From positions 1-7,446 of the forward strand of contig CAINVI010000321.1 of NCBI GenBank assembly GCA_903854075.1: a stretch of 7,446 bases of DNA. Reading direction: 5' to 3'. This DNA is from Candidatus Pollutiaquabacter sp. Its GTDB lineage: Bacteria > Bacteroidota > Bacteroidia > AKYH767-A > 2013-40CM-41-45. A program made the position numbers and the translations under genes. Shown in pieces: positions 1-5,823 of the stretch (positions within the stretch are counted from its first letter, which is position 1; each line of letters starts with the position of its first letter). Under the pieces are notes generated by a model. It did not search any database. It was not told the DNA's origin and saw only the letters and a program-made list of their open reading frames with translations.

Positions 1-1
1 C

Positions 2-970
2 GGCGGATCAAAAAAAGAAACAGGCTGTTGTTCCTTGGATTCCATCAACGATGCGCGAAGTATTGCGGTGGATAAAGGCTTTCCACATTATATTTTAGAT
101 ATACGGGAGGAATTCGGTGGTCATGTCATCAATAACTTTATCGATGAATACATGGCTGGTCGCACTCCCAATCCCTGCGTGAAATGTAACACGCACATCA
201 AGTGGGAGGCATTGTTGAAACGGGCTGATATGCTCGATTGCGAATTCATCGCTACCGGTCATTATGCCAACGTCCGTGAAGTGAACGGTCGCTTCGTGAT
301 CAGCAAAGGGAAAGACGATTGGAAGGATCAGAGTTATGTGCTTTGGGGTGTTACTCAGGAGTGTTTGTCACGCACCATGTTCCCGGTGGGCGGATTTCAT
401 AAAGCAGAAATCAGGGATATGGCGGCGAAGATGGGTTTCCATGAATTGGCTAACAAGCCGGAGAGTTACGAGATCTGCTTCATCCCGGATAATGATTACC
501 GCTCCTTCTTACGCCGTCAACGAGGCGACCTGGTCGAACAGCTGGCCGGCGGTAATTTTGTCGACAAAAAAGGAAAAGTGCTGGGAAAGCATAAAGGCTA
601 TCCATTCTACACAATAGGTCAACGAAAAGGCCTTGAAATCGCTCTAGGAGAGCCTGTATATGTTGTTGATATACAGCCTAAAACAAATACTGTAGTATTA
701 GGTACTTCCGATGATTTACAGTCCCAGGATATGTGGGTGGAGAAGGTGAATCTTATTAAATATGCCGCCCTGGAAGAGCCGACGGAGGCTGTGACCCGCA
801 TTCGGTATAAAGACAAAGGAACTTCCGGAATTATTCGTTCGGTGGGTGAAAATGTCAAAGTCACCTTCCATGCGCCGGTCTCTGCGGTCACTCCCGGACA
901 AAGTGCGGTATTCTACGAGAACGATGACGTAATTGGTGGAGGTTTTATTTCCAAAGACCCTTTAGGTTGA
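2..970 (+). CDS. mnmA: tRNA-specific 2-thiouridylase MnmA, 5'-truncated by window edge
   Basis: MnmA uses ATP and a sulfur relay to put the 2-thio group on U34 of the tRNAs for Lys, Glu and Gln in the cytoplasm. The reading frame is open from base 2 and begins GGSKKETGCCSL, a family-typical stretch upstream of the first possible start (TTG at 35), so the true start lies outside the window. The 322 residues present suggest that roughly 40 are missing, including the N-terminal PP-loop (SGGVDSS-type) ATP site. Visible family motifs are NPCVKCN with the conserved catalytic Cys at 185-187, ATGHY at 251-265, KDQSYVL at 323-343, YEICFI with the second catalytic Cys at 476-478, and TIGQRKGLEI in the central domain. 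The C-terminal beta-barrel is complete, ending at TGA 968-970. The gene converges on gap and ends just before a shared terminator. Identification is firm; nothing unusual is seen. Confidence 0.96.
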   Translation, partial: GGSKKETGCCSLDSINDARSIAVDKGFPHYILDIREEFGGHVINNFIDEYMAGRTPNPCVKCNTHIKWEALLKRADMLDCEFIATGHYANVREVNGRFVISKGKDDWKDQSYVLWGVTQECLSRTMFPVGGFHKAEIRDMAAKMGFHELANKPESYEICFIPDNDYRSFLRRQRGDLVEQLAGGNFVDKKGKVLGKHKGYPFYTIGQRKGLEIALGEPVYVVDIQPKTNTVVLGTSDDLQSQDMWVEKVNLIKYAALEEPTEAVTRIRYKDKGTSGIIRSVGENVKVTFHAPVSAVTPGQSAVFYENDDVIGGGFISKDPLG

Positions 971-983
971 ACTAAACTGAAAC

Positions 984-1016
984 AAAAAAAGGCATCCAAC
1001 TACGGATGCCTTTTTT
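984..1016. terminator. bidirectional Rho-independent terminator between mnmA and gap
   Basis: A perfect 7-bp stem (GGCATCC at 991-997, GGATGCC at 1004-1010) has a 6-base loop. Seven A's (984-990) lie on its left and six T's (1011-1016) on its right. On the plus strand it is a hairpin followed by a U tract, 20 bases after the mnmA stop. On the minus strand it is the same hairpin followed by seven U's, 25 bases after the gap stop. This symmetry suits two convergent genes sharing one terminator. Confidence 0.9.
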
Positions 1017-1035
1017 GTTGTAATTACTCTGGCGA

Positions 1036-2511
1036 TTAGTAGTAGCGAAGTCGGATTACGTCGGCCAGGTATTTGGCGTAACGGATTACCTGACGGCTGT
1101 AACCGTATTCGTTATCGTACCAAACATAAAGCACCACGCTGTGGTTGTCTTTGGAGACAATCGTTGCCTGACTGTCAAAGATGGAGGCGCATGGATTTCC
1201 AACCAGATCGGTTGATACCAGTTCGTTCGACACAGCAAATTGAATCTGCTCGACCAGTTCGCCTTGCAGCGCAGCTGTTCGCATCGACTCGTTGATGGAT
1301 TCCTTGGTAGTAGACTTCTTCAATGTGAGATTCAAAATCGCCAGGGAAACGTCCGGAGTAGGAACCCGTACCGCATTACCGGTGAGTTTGCCCGCAAGGT
1401 GAGGAAGTACTTTCGCTACAGCTTTATCAGCGCCGGTTTCCGTGATCACCATGTTCAATGCAGCAGAGCGTCCGCGACGGTACTTTTTGTGATAATTGTC
1501 GAGCAGGTTCTGGTCGTTGGTGTAGGAGTGGATCGTTTCGATATGTCCTTTGTCGATGCCGAAAGCCTGATCAATAACGGATAAAACCGGTACAATGGCG
1601 TTGGTCGTACACGAAGCGGCAGAGAATATGGTCTCGTTGTGATGGTCGAACGCTCCCTGGTTGACACCGTACACGATATTCGGAACGTCGCCTTTACCCG
1701 GAGCGGTCAGCAATACCTTGCTCACGCCTTTTGATTTTAGGTGTTTGCTCAGTCCTTCACGGTCGCGGGCAATTCCCGTATTATCGATCACCAAAGCATC
1801 ATTGATGCCGTACTGCGTATAGTCGATGGCAGACGGGTCGCTGGCTGCAATCATGCGCACGGTATGACCATTCACGATTAACGCATCATTGGCAGGATCC
1901 TCGATAACGGTTCCCGGAAATGCGCTATGGACGGAGTCGTTGCGGAGGAGATCGGCACGTTTTGCTAATTCTTCAGCTCCGCCGGAACGGGTCACTACCG
2001 CACGTAAGCGAAGCTGTTCTCCTTTACCGGCCTGCGATATCAATTCACGCGCGAGCAAACGACCGATCCGACCGAATCCGTAGAGAACCACATCGCGCGG
2101 AATGATACTGCGTTTTTCTTTTCCGTTAAACCCGTTCAGTTTGTCGGCAACAAAGTCGGTCAATGATTTATAATTATTCTTCTCGGCAATCCATTCAAAG
2201 TTCAACCGTCCGATATCAATGCGGGAAGGAGCAAGGTCCAGTTTCATCATCTCCTCCGCCAGTGCCAGCGTATCCATGATACTGATTGGCTTCTTCACAA
2301 ATTCTTTGGCGTATTGGTGGAGATGTAAAATTTCGCTGGCGCTGCGGTCCACCAATTGGTTGCGGAACAACACGATCTCGACAGAGCGGTCGAACCAAAG
2401 TGTTCCCGTAATGTGGATGAGCTTGATGGCGGCTTTTTCGAACTCGATCCAGCTGGCGAGTTCGTGTTCGTACTTGTCTTTAGGGCTTTCTTTTGTAGTT
2501 TCCATGGACAT
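1036..2511 (-). CDS. gap: Long-form glyceraldehyde-3-phosphate dehydrogenase with N-terminal extension
   Basis: The 491-residue protein carries out phosphorylating oxidation of glyceraldehyde 3-phosphate to 1,3-bisphosphoglycerate in central carbon metabolism (cytoplasm). Residues 1-140 form a mostly helical extension absent from the classical enzyme of about 330 residues. The dehydrogenase core starts with the Rossmann motif GFGRIGR (145-151). The catalytic Cys301 lies in SAASCTTNAI, the catalytic His328 in HSYTND, the substrate-loop motif LTGNAVRVPTPDVS at 377-390, and the C-terminal WYDNEYGYS at 464-472. Length and motifs match the long Gap subfamily known in Pseudomonas, Vibrio and Bacteroidota. 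The acidic residue that normally ends the second Rossmann strand and selects NAD appears to be missing (VVTRSGG, 172-178), so NADP use is possible; this is inference. ATG 2511 is the first start after an in-frame stop in the upstream hairpin; ATG 2505 is an alternative. No Shine-Dalgarno sequence is seen. The gene lies 96 bases downstream of rpoD, behind a terminator. Confidence 0.95.
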   Translation of the reverse strand: MSMETTKESPKDKYEHELASWIEFEKAAIKLIHITGTLWFDRSVEIVLFRNQLVDRSASEILHLHQYAKEFVKKPISIMDTLALAEEMMKLDLAPSRIDIGRLNFEWIAEKNNYKSLTDFVADKLNGFNGKEKRSIIPRDVVLYGFGRIGRLLARELISQAGKGEQLRLRAVVTRSGGAEELAKRADLLRNDSVHSAFPGTVIEDPANDALIVNGHTVRMIAASDPSAIDYTQYGINDALVIDNTGIARDREGLSKHLKSKGVSKVLLTAPGKGDVPNIVYGVNQGAFDHHNETIFSAASCTTNAIVPVLSVIDQAFGIDKGHIETIHSYTNDQNLLDNYHKKYRRGRSAALNMVITETGADKAVAKVLPHLAGKLTGNAVRVPTPDVSLAILNLTLKKSTTKESINESMRTAALQGELVEQIQFAVSNELVSTDLVGNPCASIFDSQATIVSKDNHSVVLYVWYDNEYGYSRQVIRYAKYLADVIRLRYY

Positions 2512-2544
2512 GTTGAAAGGAATGTTTGGTAAGGTTGGGTTATT

Positions 2545-2581
2545 AAAAAAGAACAGCTTTCACGTTGAATGAAAGCTGTTC
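2545..2581 (-). terminator. Rho-independent terminator after rpoD, directly ahead of gap
   Basis: Read on the minus strand, a perfect 12-bp stem (2581-2570 paired with 2562-2551) with a 7-base loop is followed at once by six U's (2550-2545). It begins 26 bases after the rpoD stop. Only 33 bases separate the end of the T run from the gap start codon, so gap must be reached by read-through or by a promoter overlapping the hairpin. Confidence 0.9.
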
Positions 2582-2607
2582 GAATTTGCAGCTGTTTGTA
2601 GCGCCTG

Positions 2608-3471
2608 TTAGCCCAAGTAAGCTTTTAACAGACGGCTACGTGACTTGTGGCGCAACCGGCGGATGGCTTTCTCCTTGATCTGGCGAACACGTTCGCGAGT
2701 CAGGTCGAATTGAGCGCCGATTTCTTCCAGCGTCAAGCCGTGAGGCATACCAATACCGAAGAATAAGCGGATTACTTCGCGTTCGCGTTCGGTCAGAGTG
2801 CTCAGGGAACGATCAATCTCTTTTTGCAGCGATTCGTTCATCAGCATGCTGTCGGCCCGCGGTGAATCCTGGTTTTCGATGACATCGATCAGGGAATTGT
2901 CTTCACCTTGAACAAATGGTGCATCCATGGAAACGTGCTTTCCGCTGACACGCATCGTGTCAGAAATTTTCTCCGTTGGAATATCCAATACTTTCGCCAA
3001 TTCTTCCGGAGAAGGTTCACGTTCGTATTCCTGTTCCAGTTTGGAGTAGGCTTTTGCTATCTTATTGAGCGACCCCACCTGATTAAGCGGAAGTCGAACG
3101 ATACGGGATTGTTCTGCCAGCGCCTGAAGAATCGACTGACGGATCCACCATACCGCATAGGAGATGAATTTAAAACCACGGGTTTCGTCGAAACGCTTGG
3201 CGGCCTTGATAAGTCCGAGGTTACCTTCGTTGATCAAGTCCGGAAGACTGAGACCCTGGTTCTGGTATTGCTTGGATACCGATACCACGAAACGGAGGTT
3301 CGCCTTAGTTAAACGGTCCAGCGCGTTTTGATCACCCTGTTTGATCAGGCGGGCGAGGCGAACTTCCTCTTCCGCAGTAATCAATTCTTCGCGACCAATC
3401 TCCTGAAGATATTTCTCCAGCGACTGGCTTTCGCGGTTGGTGATGGATTTGGTTATTTTAAGCTGACGCAT
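2608..3471 (-). CDS. rpoD: Primary RNA polymerase sigma-70 factor (Bacteroidota housekeeping type)
   Basis: This is the main promoter-recognition subunit of RNA polymerase. The 287 residues lack the long region 1.1 of proteobacterial RpoD, as is usual for the Bacteroidota primary sigma factor. Region 1.2 spans about 15-50 (SLEKYLQEIGREELIT). Region 2 spans about 53-125 and includes the core-binding segment NLRFVVSVSKQY, DLINEGNLGLIKAAKRFD and the melting segment FKFISYAVWWIRQ. Region 3 covers about 130-210. Region 4 is at about 225-275, with LTEREREVIRLFFGI and the DNA-recognition helix LTRERVRQIKEKAIRRLR. In this phylum the protein recognises TTTG around -33 and TAnnTTTG around -7, and such an element precedes the gene itself. 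ATG 3471 is chosen because it gives the family's usual N-terminus (MRQLKITKSI). The gene lies between an HtrA protease (upstream, same strand, 174-base gap) and gap (downstream). Confidence 0.97.
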   Translation of the reverse strand: MRQLKITKSITNRESQSLEKYLQEIGREELITAEEEVRLARLIKQGDQNALDRLTKANLRFVVSVSKQYQNQGLSLPDLINEGNLGLIKAAKRFDETRGFKFISYAVWWIRQSILQALAEQSRIVRLPLNQVGSLNKIAKAYSKLEQEYEREPSPEELAKVLDIPTEKISDTMRVSGKHVSMDAPFVQGEDNSLIDVIENQDSPRADSMLMNESLQKEIDRSLSTLTEREREVIRLFFGIGMPHGLTLEEIGAQFDLTRERVRQIKEKAIRRLRHKSRSRLLKAYLG

Positions 3472-3529
3472 AGTTCAGGTTGATGAGAGGAAATTGTGCG
3501 AAAAACGAGCTGAATTCTCAACTCTATTG

Positions 3530-3567
3530 CCTTGCAAAGATACGCTTTTGGGCAAGGCCAAGCAAGG
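3530..3567. repeat. GCAAGG repeats overlapping the rpoD promoter
   Basis: GCAAGG occurs at 3552-3557 and 3562-3567, exactly 10 bases apart. An inverted copy, CCTTGC, lies at 3530-3535. With one more base, GCCTTGC (3529-3535) and GCAAGGC (3552-3558) form a perfect 7-bp dyad with a 16-base spacer. The copies bracket the -7 element and cover the proposed -33 element, so they could be an operator for autoregulation. The motif is short and could be chance. Confidence 0.35.
3535..3566 (-). promoter_or_regulatory. candidate Bacteroidota-type promoter of rpoD
   Basis: On the minus strand TATCTTTG (3542-3535) matches TAnnTTTG in every fixed position. CTTG (3566-3563) lies 20 bases upstream, one base different from the TTTG -33 element and at about the expected spacing. 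Initiation a few bases further on would give a leader of roughly 55-60 bases before ATG 3471. The -7 match is strong and the -33 is approximate. Confidence 0.6.
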
Positions 3568-3645
3568 TCTTGTCAAGCCCGGGTGCATAACTTCCTGTGA
3601 TTGTTAATAACTATAAACATTCGTTTTTGGTCGTTTTTCAAAGAG

Positions 3646-5067
3646 TTATAAGCCAAAACCGTAATAGGCGCGGAGTCCGTTCGGGTAAATTCCTTCCAAT
3701 AATACCCCGCCTTGCTTGGTTTTTAAGGCATTGGAAAGATCCTCTGTGCTCACCACCGGTTTTTTGTCGATGGAGGTAATGATAAACCCTTCCCGAACCC
3801 CCGAACTTAGCAGTTTTCCGGAGGTCAATTTGGTCACTTTAACCCCTCCCGAAAGTCCAAGCCGCTGTTTCTCCTCCGTACCGGCGTCAATGAAGGTTGC
3901 TCCCAGCAGGTTCAGCGGGCCATCGTTTTGCACCAGGGTTGTTTCACCTTCACGGTTTCGAAGGGTCAACGTAAAGGGTTTTTCCTTTCCGTTCCGTATA
4001 ACTGTCAGGTTGACCTTATCGCCCGGACGAAATCGTCCGATTTGTTCCTGCAATTGTGGTGTGGAGTTAATCGCGACATCCCCGACGCGGACTATAATGT
4101 CGCCTTCTGTAATCCCTGCGTTAGCTGCTGCGCCGCCGTCGGTCAGACCGGATACATACACGCCCTGTGTAACTTTTAGTCCTTTTTCTTCAGCCAGCTT
4201 TGCATCAAGGTCTCGAATACTGACACCTATGAAGGCGCGTTGAACGTTGCCGAATTCGGCCAGGTCGTCGATCACTTTACGAACCAGATTCGAAGGAATG
4301 GCGAAAGAATAACCGGTGTAAGAGCCGGTATTGGAGGCAATGGCCGAGTTAATACCGATAAGTTCTCCGCGCGTATTTACGAGGGCGCCTCCGCTGTTAC
4401 CCGGGTTTACAGCAGCATCGGTTTGAATGAACGATTCAATTTTGAATTGATCCGGCAGAATGCCGATGTTCCTTCCTTTCGCGCTAACAATACCAGCAGT
4501 AACTGTTGATGTCAGGTTGAACGGGTTTCCTACTGCCAATACCCATTCACCGACTTTCAGTTCATCGGAATTGCCGTAGGGAATAAAGGGAAGTTTGTTT
4601 TCTTCAATCTTCAGAAGGGCTAAATCCGTGCTGGGATCGGTTCCGATTACGCGCGCCTGAAAGCTTCGGTTGTCGTTCAAGGTGACTTCCACTTTTTCCG
4701 CATTTTCTACTACATGGTTGTTGGTAATGATAAAGCCGTCTTCCGTAATGATGACTCCTGATCCGCTGGATTCCTGCTGCTGCGGTTGCGCGGGTCGTCC
4801 CCAGAAACTGAAAGGATCAAAGGGATTCATGCGACCGGTATAGTAGGTTTTGACGTGCACGACGCCGTGTACCGTCTGCTCGGCGGCATAGGTAAAATCA
4901 GGATAACCGGTGTTTGGCACATGACCGGCGTTCAACGTACGGGAAACAGGCATGGAGGCCTGCTGTGCAGCGGAAATAGAACGAGAAGGCTCCGTTTGTT
5001 CAAAAACGAATGCTCCGGCAAAGCCACCAAGGAGAGCGAAGATTAACAGACTCAAGGTTCTTTTCAT
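3646..5067 (-). CDS. htrA: HtrA/Deg-family periplasmic serine protease (Do-like), two PDZ domains
   Basis: This protein degrades or refolds misfolded proteins in the periplasm. The 473 residues start MKRTLSLLIF, followed by a hydrophobic segment to about residue 22 that is a signal peptide or N-terminal anchor; no lipobox is obvious. A linker with a Pro/Gln-rich stretch (about 91-99) sits where the LA loop of Deg proteases lies; it is short, as in DegQ/DegS rather than DegP. The chymotrypsin-like domain covers about 60-265, with catalytic His118 (TNNHVV), Asp148 (DPSTDLALLKI) and Ser225 (NPGNSGGAL). PDZ1 spans about 276-370, with the GVYVSGLTDGGAAANAGI binding region. A shorter PDZ2 spans about 385-470. 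ATG 5067 is followed by a good export signal; no Shine-Dalgarno sequence is seen. No terminator hairpin is visible between this gene and rpoD, so read-through is possible. It is divergent from an ECF sigma/anti-sigma pair. Whether it is best called DegP, DegQ or DegS cannot be settled here. Confidence 0.95.
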   Translation of the reverse strand: MKRTLSLLIFALLGGFAGAFVFEQTEPSRSISAAQQASMPVSRTLNAGHVPNTGYPDFTYAAEQTVHGVVHVKTYYTGRMNPFDPFSFWGRPAQPQQQESSGSGVIITEDGFIITNNHVVENAEKVEVTLNDNRSFQARVIGTDPSTDLALLKIEENKLPFIPYGNSDELKVGEWVLAVGNPFNLTSTVTAGIVSAKGRNIGILPDQFKIESFIQTDAAVNPGNSGGALVNTRGELIGINSAIASNTGSYTGYSFAIPSNLVRKVIDDLAEFGNVQRAFIGVSIRDLDAKLAEEKGLKVTQGVYVSGLTDGGAAANAGITEGDIIVRVGDVAINSTPQLQEQIGRFRPGDKVNLTVIRNGKEKPFTLTLRNREGETTLVQNDGPLNLLGATFIDAGTEEKQRLGLSGGVKVTKLTSGKLLSSGVREGFIITSIDKKPVVSTEDLSNALKTKQGGVLLEGIYPNGLRAYYGFGL

Positions 5068-5085
5068 GGACTACTTTTTTAGTGG

Positions 5086-5103
5086 ATTATTGTCAATTAT
5101 TGT
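5086..5103. repeat. tandem ATTATTGT direct repeat in the htrA leader
   Basis: ATTATTGT occurs at 5086-5093 and again at 5096-5103, a period of exactly 10 bases. The pair lies 19-36 bases upstream of the htrA start codon, within the promoter-proximal or leader region. It could be a small operator; the AT-rich motif makes chance a real alternative. Confidence 0.35.
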
Positions 5104-5150
5104 GCCACCGAAAGTGCTGACACGGGAATGAACTCAACATGAATATACCG

Positions 5151-5187
5151 GTTAAGATTGGTTAGCGAAGGGTTAATGTTTGTTAAG
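5151..5187. promoter_or_regulatory. helically phased GTTA(A/G) array, candidate regulator binding sites
   Basis: GTTAA, GTTAG, GTTAA and GTTAA begin at 5151, 5161, 5172 and 5182, intervals of 10, 11 and 10 bases. All four therefore face the same side of the helix. On the minus strand they read as TTAAC-type boxes 84-120 bases upstream of the htrA start. On the plus strand they end about 127 bases before the sigma gene. Head-to-tail boxes at this period are typical of dimeric activators such as OmpR/PhoB-family regulators. The regulator is not identified. Confidence 0.5.
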
Positions 5188-5192
5188 AGGCA

Positions 5193-5239
5193 ACTGACAG
5201 TTCGTCAAGAATTGGCAGCGCAGTGCACGAATTGTCAGT
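5193..5239. promoter_or_regulatory. three GAAyTGtCAG motifs; long inverted repeat in the divergent intergenic region
   Basis: GAATTGGCAG (5209-5218) and GAATTGTCAG (5229-5238) are direct copies exactly 20 bases apart. A third copy, GAACTGTCAG, is on the minus strand at 5203-5194. The outer two copies form a 13-bp inverted repeat (5193-5205 with 5227-5239) with one G-T position and a 21-base loop. It lies between the start codons of two divergent transcription units, which favours a protein-binding operator over a terminator; no T run follows. Confidence 0.5.
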
Positions 5240-5277
5240 AGCGGGATGTTGACTACTTATAGACTTTGCTGCAGCGC

Positions 5278-5282
5278 GGAGG
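5278..5282 (+). promoter_or_regulatory. possible Shine-Dalgarno GGAGG ahead of an alternative TTG start
   Basis: GGAGG is followed after 7 bases by TTG at 5290, in frame with the ECF sigma gene and 24 bases ahead of ATG 5314. It is the only well-placed Shine-Dalgarno-like site noted at a gene start in the window. It is either the real initiation site, adding eight residues, or chance, since this phylum rarely uses such sites. Confidence 0.35.
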
Positions 5283-5313
5283 TTGATTTTTGGACTACCT
5301 TTCGGCTGTTTCT

Positions 5314-5823
5314 ATGGCCAAGTTTTCCGACAAAGAAGTCTTGCAAGGGTTGAAGAACGGATCTACCGAGGTTTTGTTGTATCTCACCAAACGATTCTAT
5401 CAATCCTCCCGGCGCTGGTTGCGAACCAAAGGGATTCGCGATACCGATACGCCCGGACTTTTTACCGATGCGATTATTCGCATGATGCGTGATGTGCAAC
5501 GAAAAAGTGTTCCGAATCAGGTTCAGCCCGGAGCCTATTTATTTGATGTGCTCAAGGCGCAACTTAAGGACCACAAACTGATGCGTGCTGCCAGCGAGTT
5601 GGAGCAGCACCAGGAACTACAACAGCAGCGTGTTGCGGCTTGCTTTTCCATCCTGGACGAAGCCAGTAGACAGCTATTATCGGCATATTATGCTGATCGT
5701 ATGAATTTTGAGGAAATCGCTGCGCGATTTGACTACAGCAATCCGGTAATCGCTGAGTTTGAAGTAAACAAAGCTATGCGCCAGTTGGAAACGCTCGTAA
5801 AAGCCCGACTGACAATATCATGA
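5314..5823 (+). CDS. ECF-type (sigma-70 family) RNA polymerase sigma factor, divergent
   Basis: From ATG 5314 the protein is 169 residues, the usual ECF size. It begins MAKFSDKEVLQGLKNGS, the common opening of Bacteroidota ECF sigma factors, and this is why the ATG is preferred over TTG 5290 (which has a GGAGG 7 bases upstream). Residues 8-65 align with region 2 by position and helix pattern, but the usual D-hydrophobic-hydrophobic-QE-x-F core-binding signature is replaced by GLFTDAIIRMM (48-58). Residues 108-163 resemble region 4: LDEASRQLLSAYYADRMNFEEIAARFDY and then a recognition-helix position ending AMRQLETLV. Regions 1 and 3 are absent, as expected. The stop overlaps the start of the next gene by 4 bases (ATGA), typical of an ECF sigma and its anti-sigma. 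The family assignment rests on pattern recognition and is moderately sure. Direct roles in transcribing htrA, itself or dapF are inference. Confidence 0.72.
   Translation: MAKFSDKEVLQGLKNGSTEVLLYLTKRFYQSSRRWLRTKGIRDTDTPGLFTDAIIRMMRDVQRKSVPNQVQPGAYLFDVLKAQLKDHKLMRAASELEQHQELQQQRVAACFSILDEASRQLLSAYYADRMNFEEIAARFDYSNPVIAEFEVNKAMRQLETLVKARLTIS

Larger units (their letters stand above)
5068..5313. other. divergent intergenic region, htrA to ECF sigma gene
   Basis: These 246 bases separate two divergent start codons and hold no convincing gene. They contain the tandem ATTATTGT, the phased GTTAA array and the GAAyTGtCAG motif cluster. I could not place a canonical Bacteroidota promoter (TTTG/TAnnTTTG) for either gene: a weak ATTG (5231-5234), 19 bases, TACTTATA (5254-5261) match exists on the plus strand, and TATATTCA (5147-5140) on the minus strand has no good -33 element. 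Absence of a housekeeping promoter would fit transcription by an alternative sigma factor, but does not prove it. Confidence 0.6.

Noticed and set aside
168..190. Two cysteines in NPCVKCN of MnmA as an unusual metal site
   Set aside because: This Cys pair is common in MnmA outside the E. coli type; only the second is the known catalytic Cys.
2219..2572. 117-codon plus-strand open frame over the gap start
   Set aside because: It runs antisense to the N-terminal part of gap and through the rpoD terminator hairpin, with no domain pattern or start signal.
3571..3576. TTGACA on the minus strand upstream of rpoD as an E. coli-type -35
   Set aside because: No -10 lies at 16-18 bases, and the spacing to TATCTTTG is 28 bases. 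The Bacteroidota-type reading fits better.
3583..3592. DnaA-box-like TTATGCACC (minus strand)
   Set aside because: It is a single imperfect copy with no cluster and no origin-type genes nearby.
3621..3640. Two TCGTTTTT copies just after the htrA stop, read as a terminator or repeat
   Set aside because: There is no stem before the T runs on the plus strand and no gene ending there. On the minus strand these are A runs without a hairpin.
3716..4243. 175-codon open frame on the plus strand inside htrA
   Set aside because: It lies wholly antisense to a protease gene with full catalytic motifs, and its translation has low-complexity Ser/Pro/Arg content with no recognisable domain. It is a shadow frame.
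5091..5096. TTGACA on the minus strand upstream of htrA as a -35
   Set aside because: It is too close to the start codon (24 bases) and no -10 follows.
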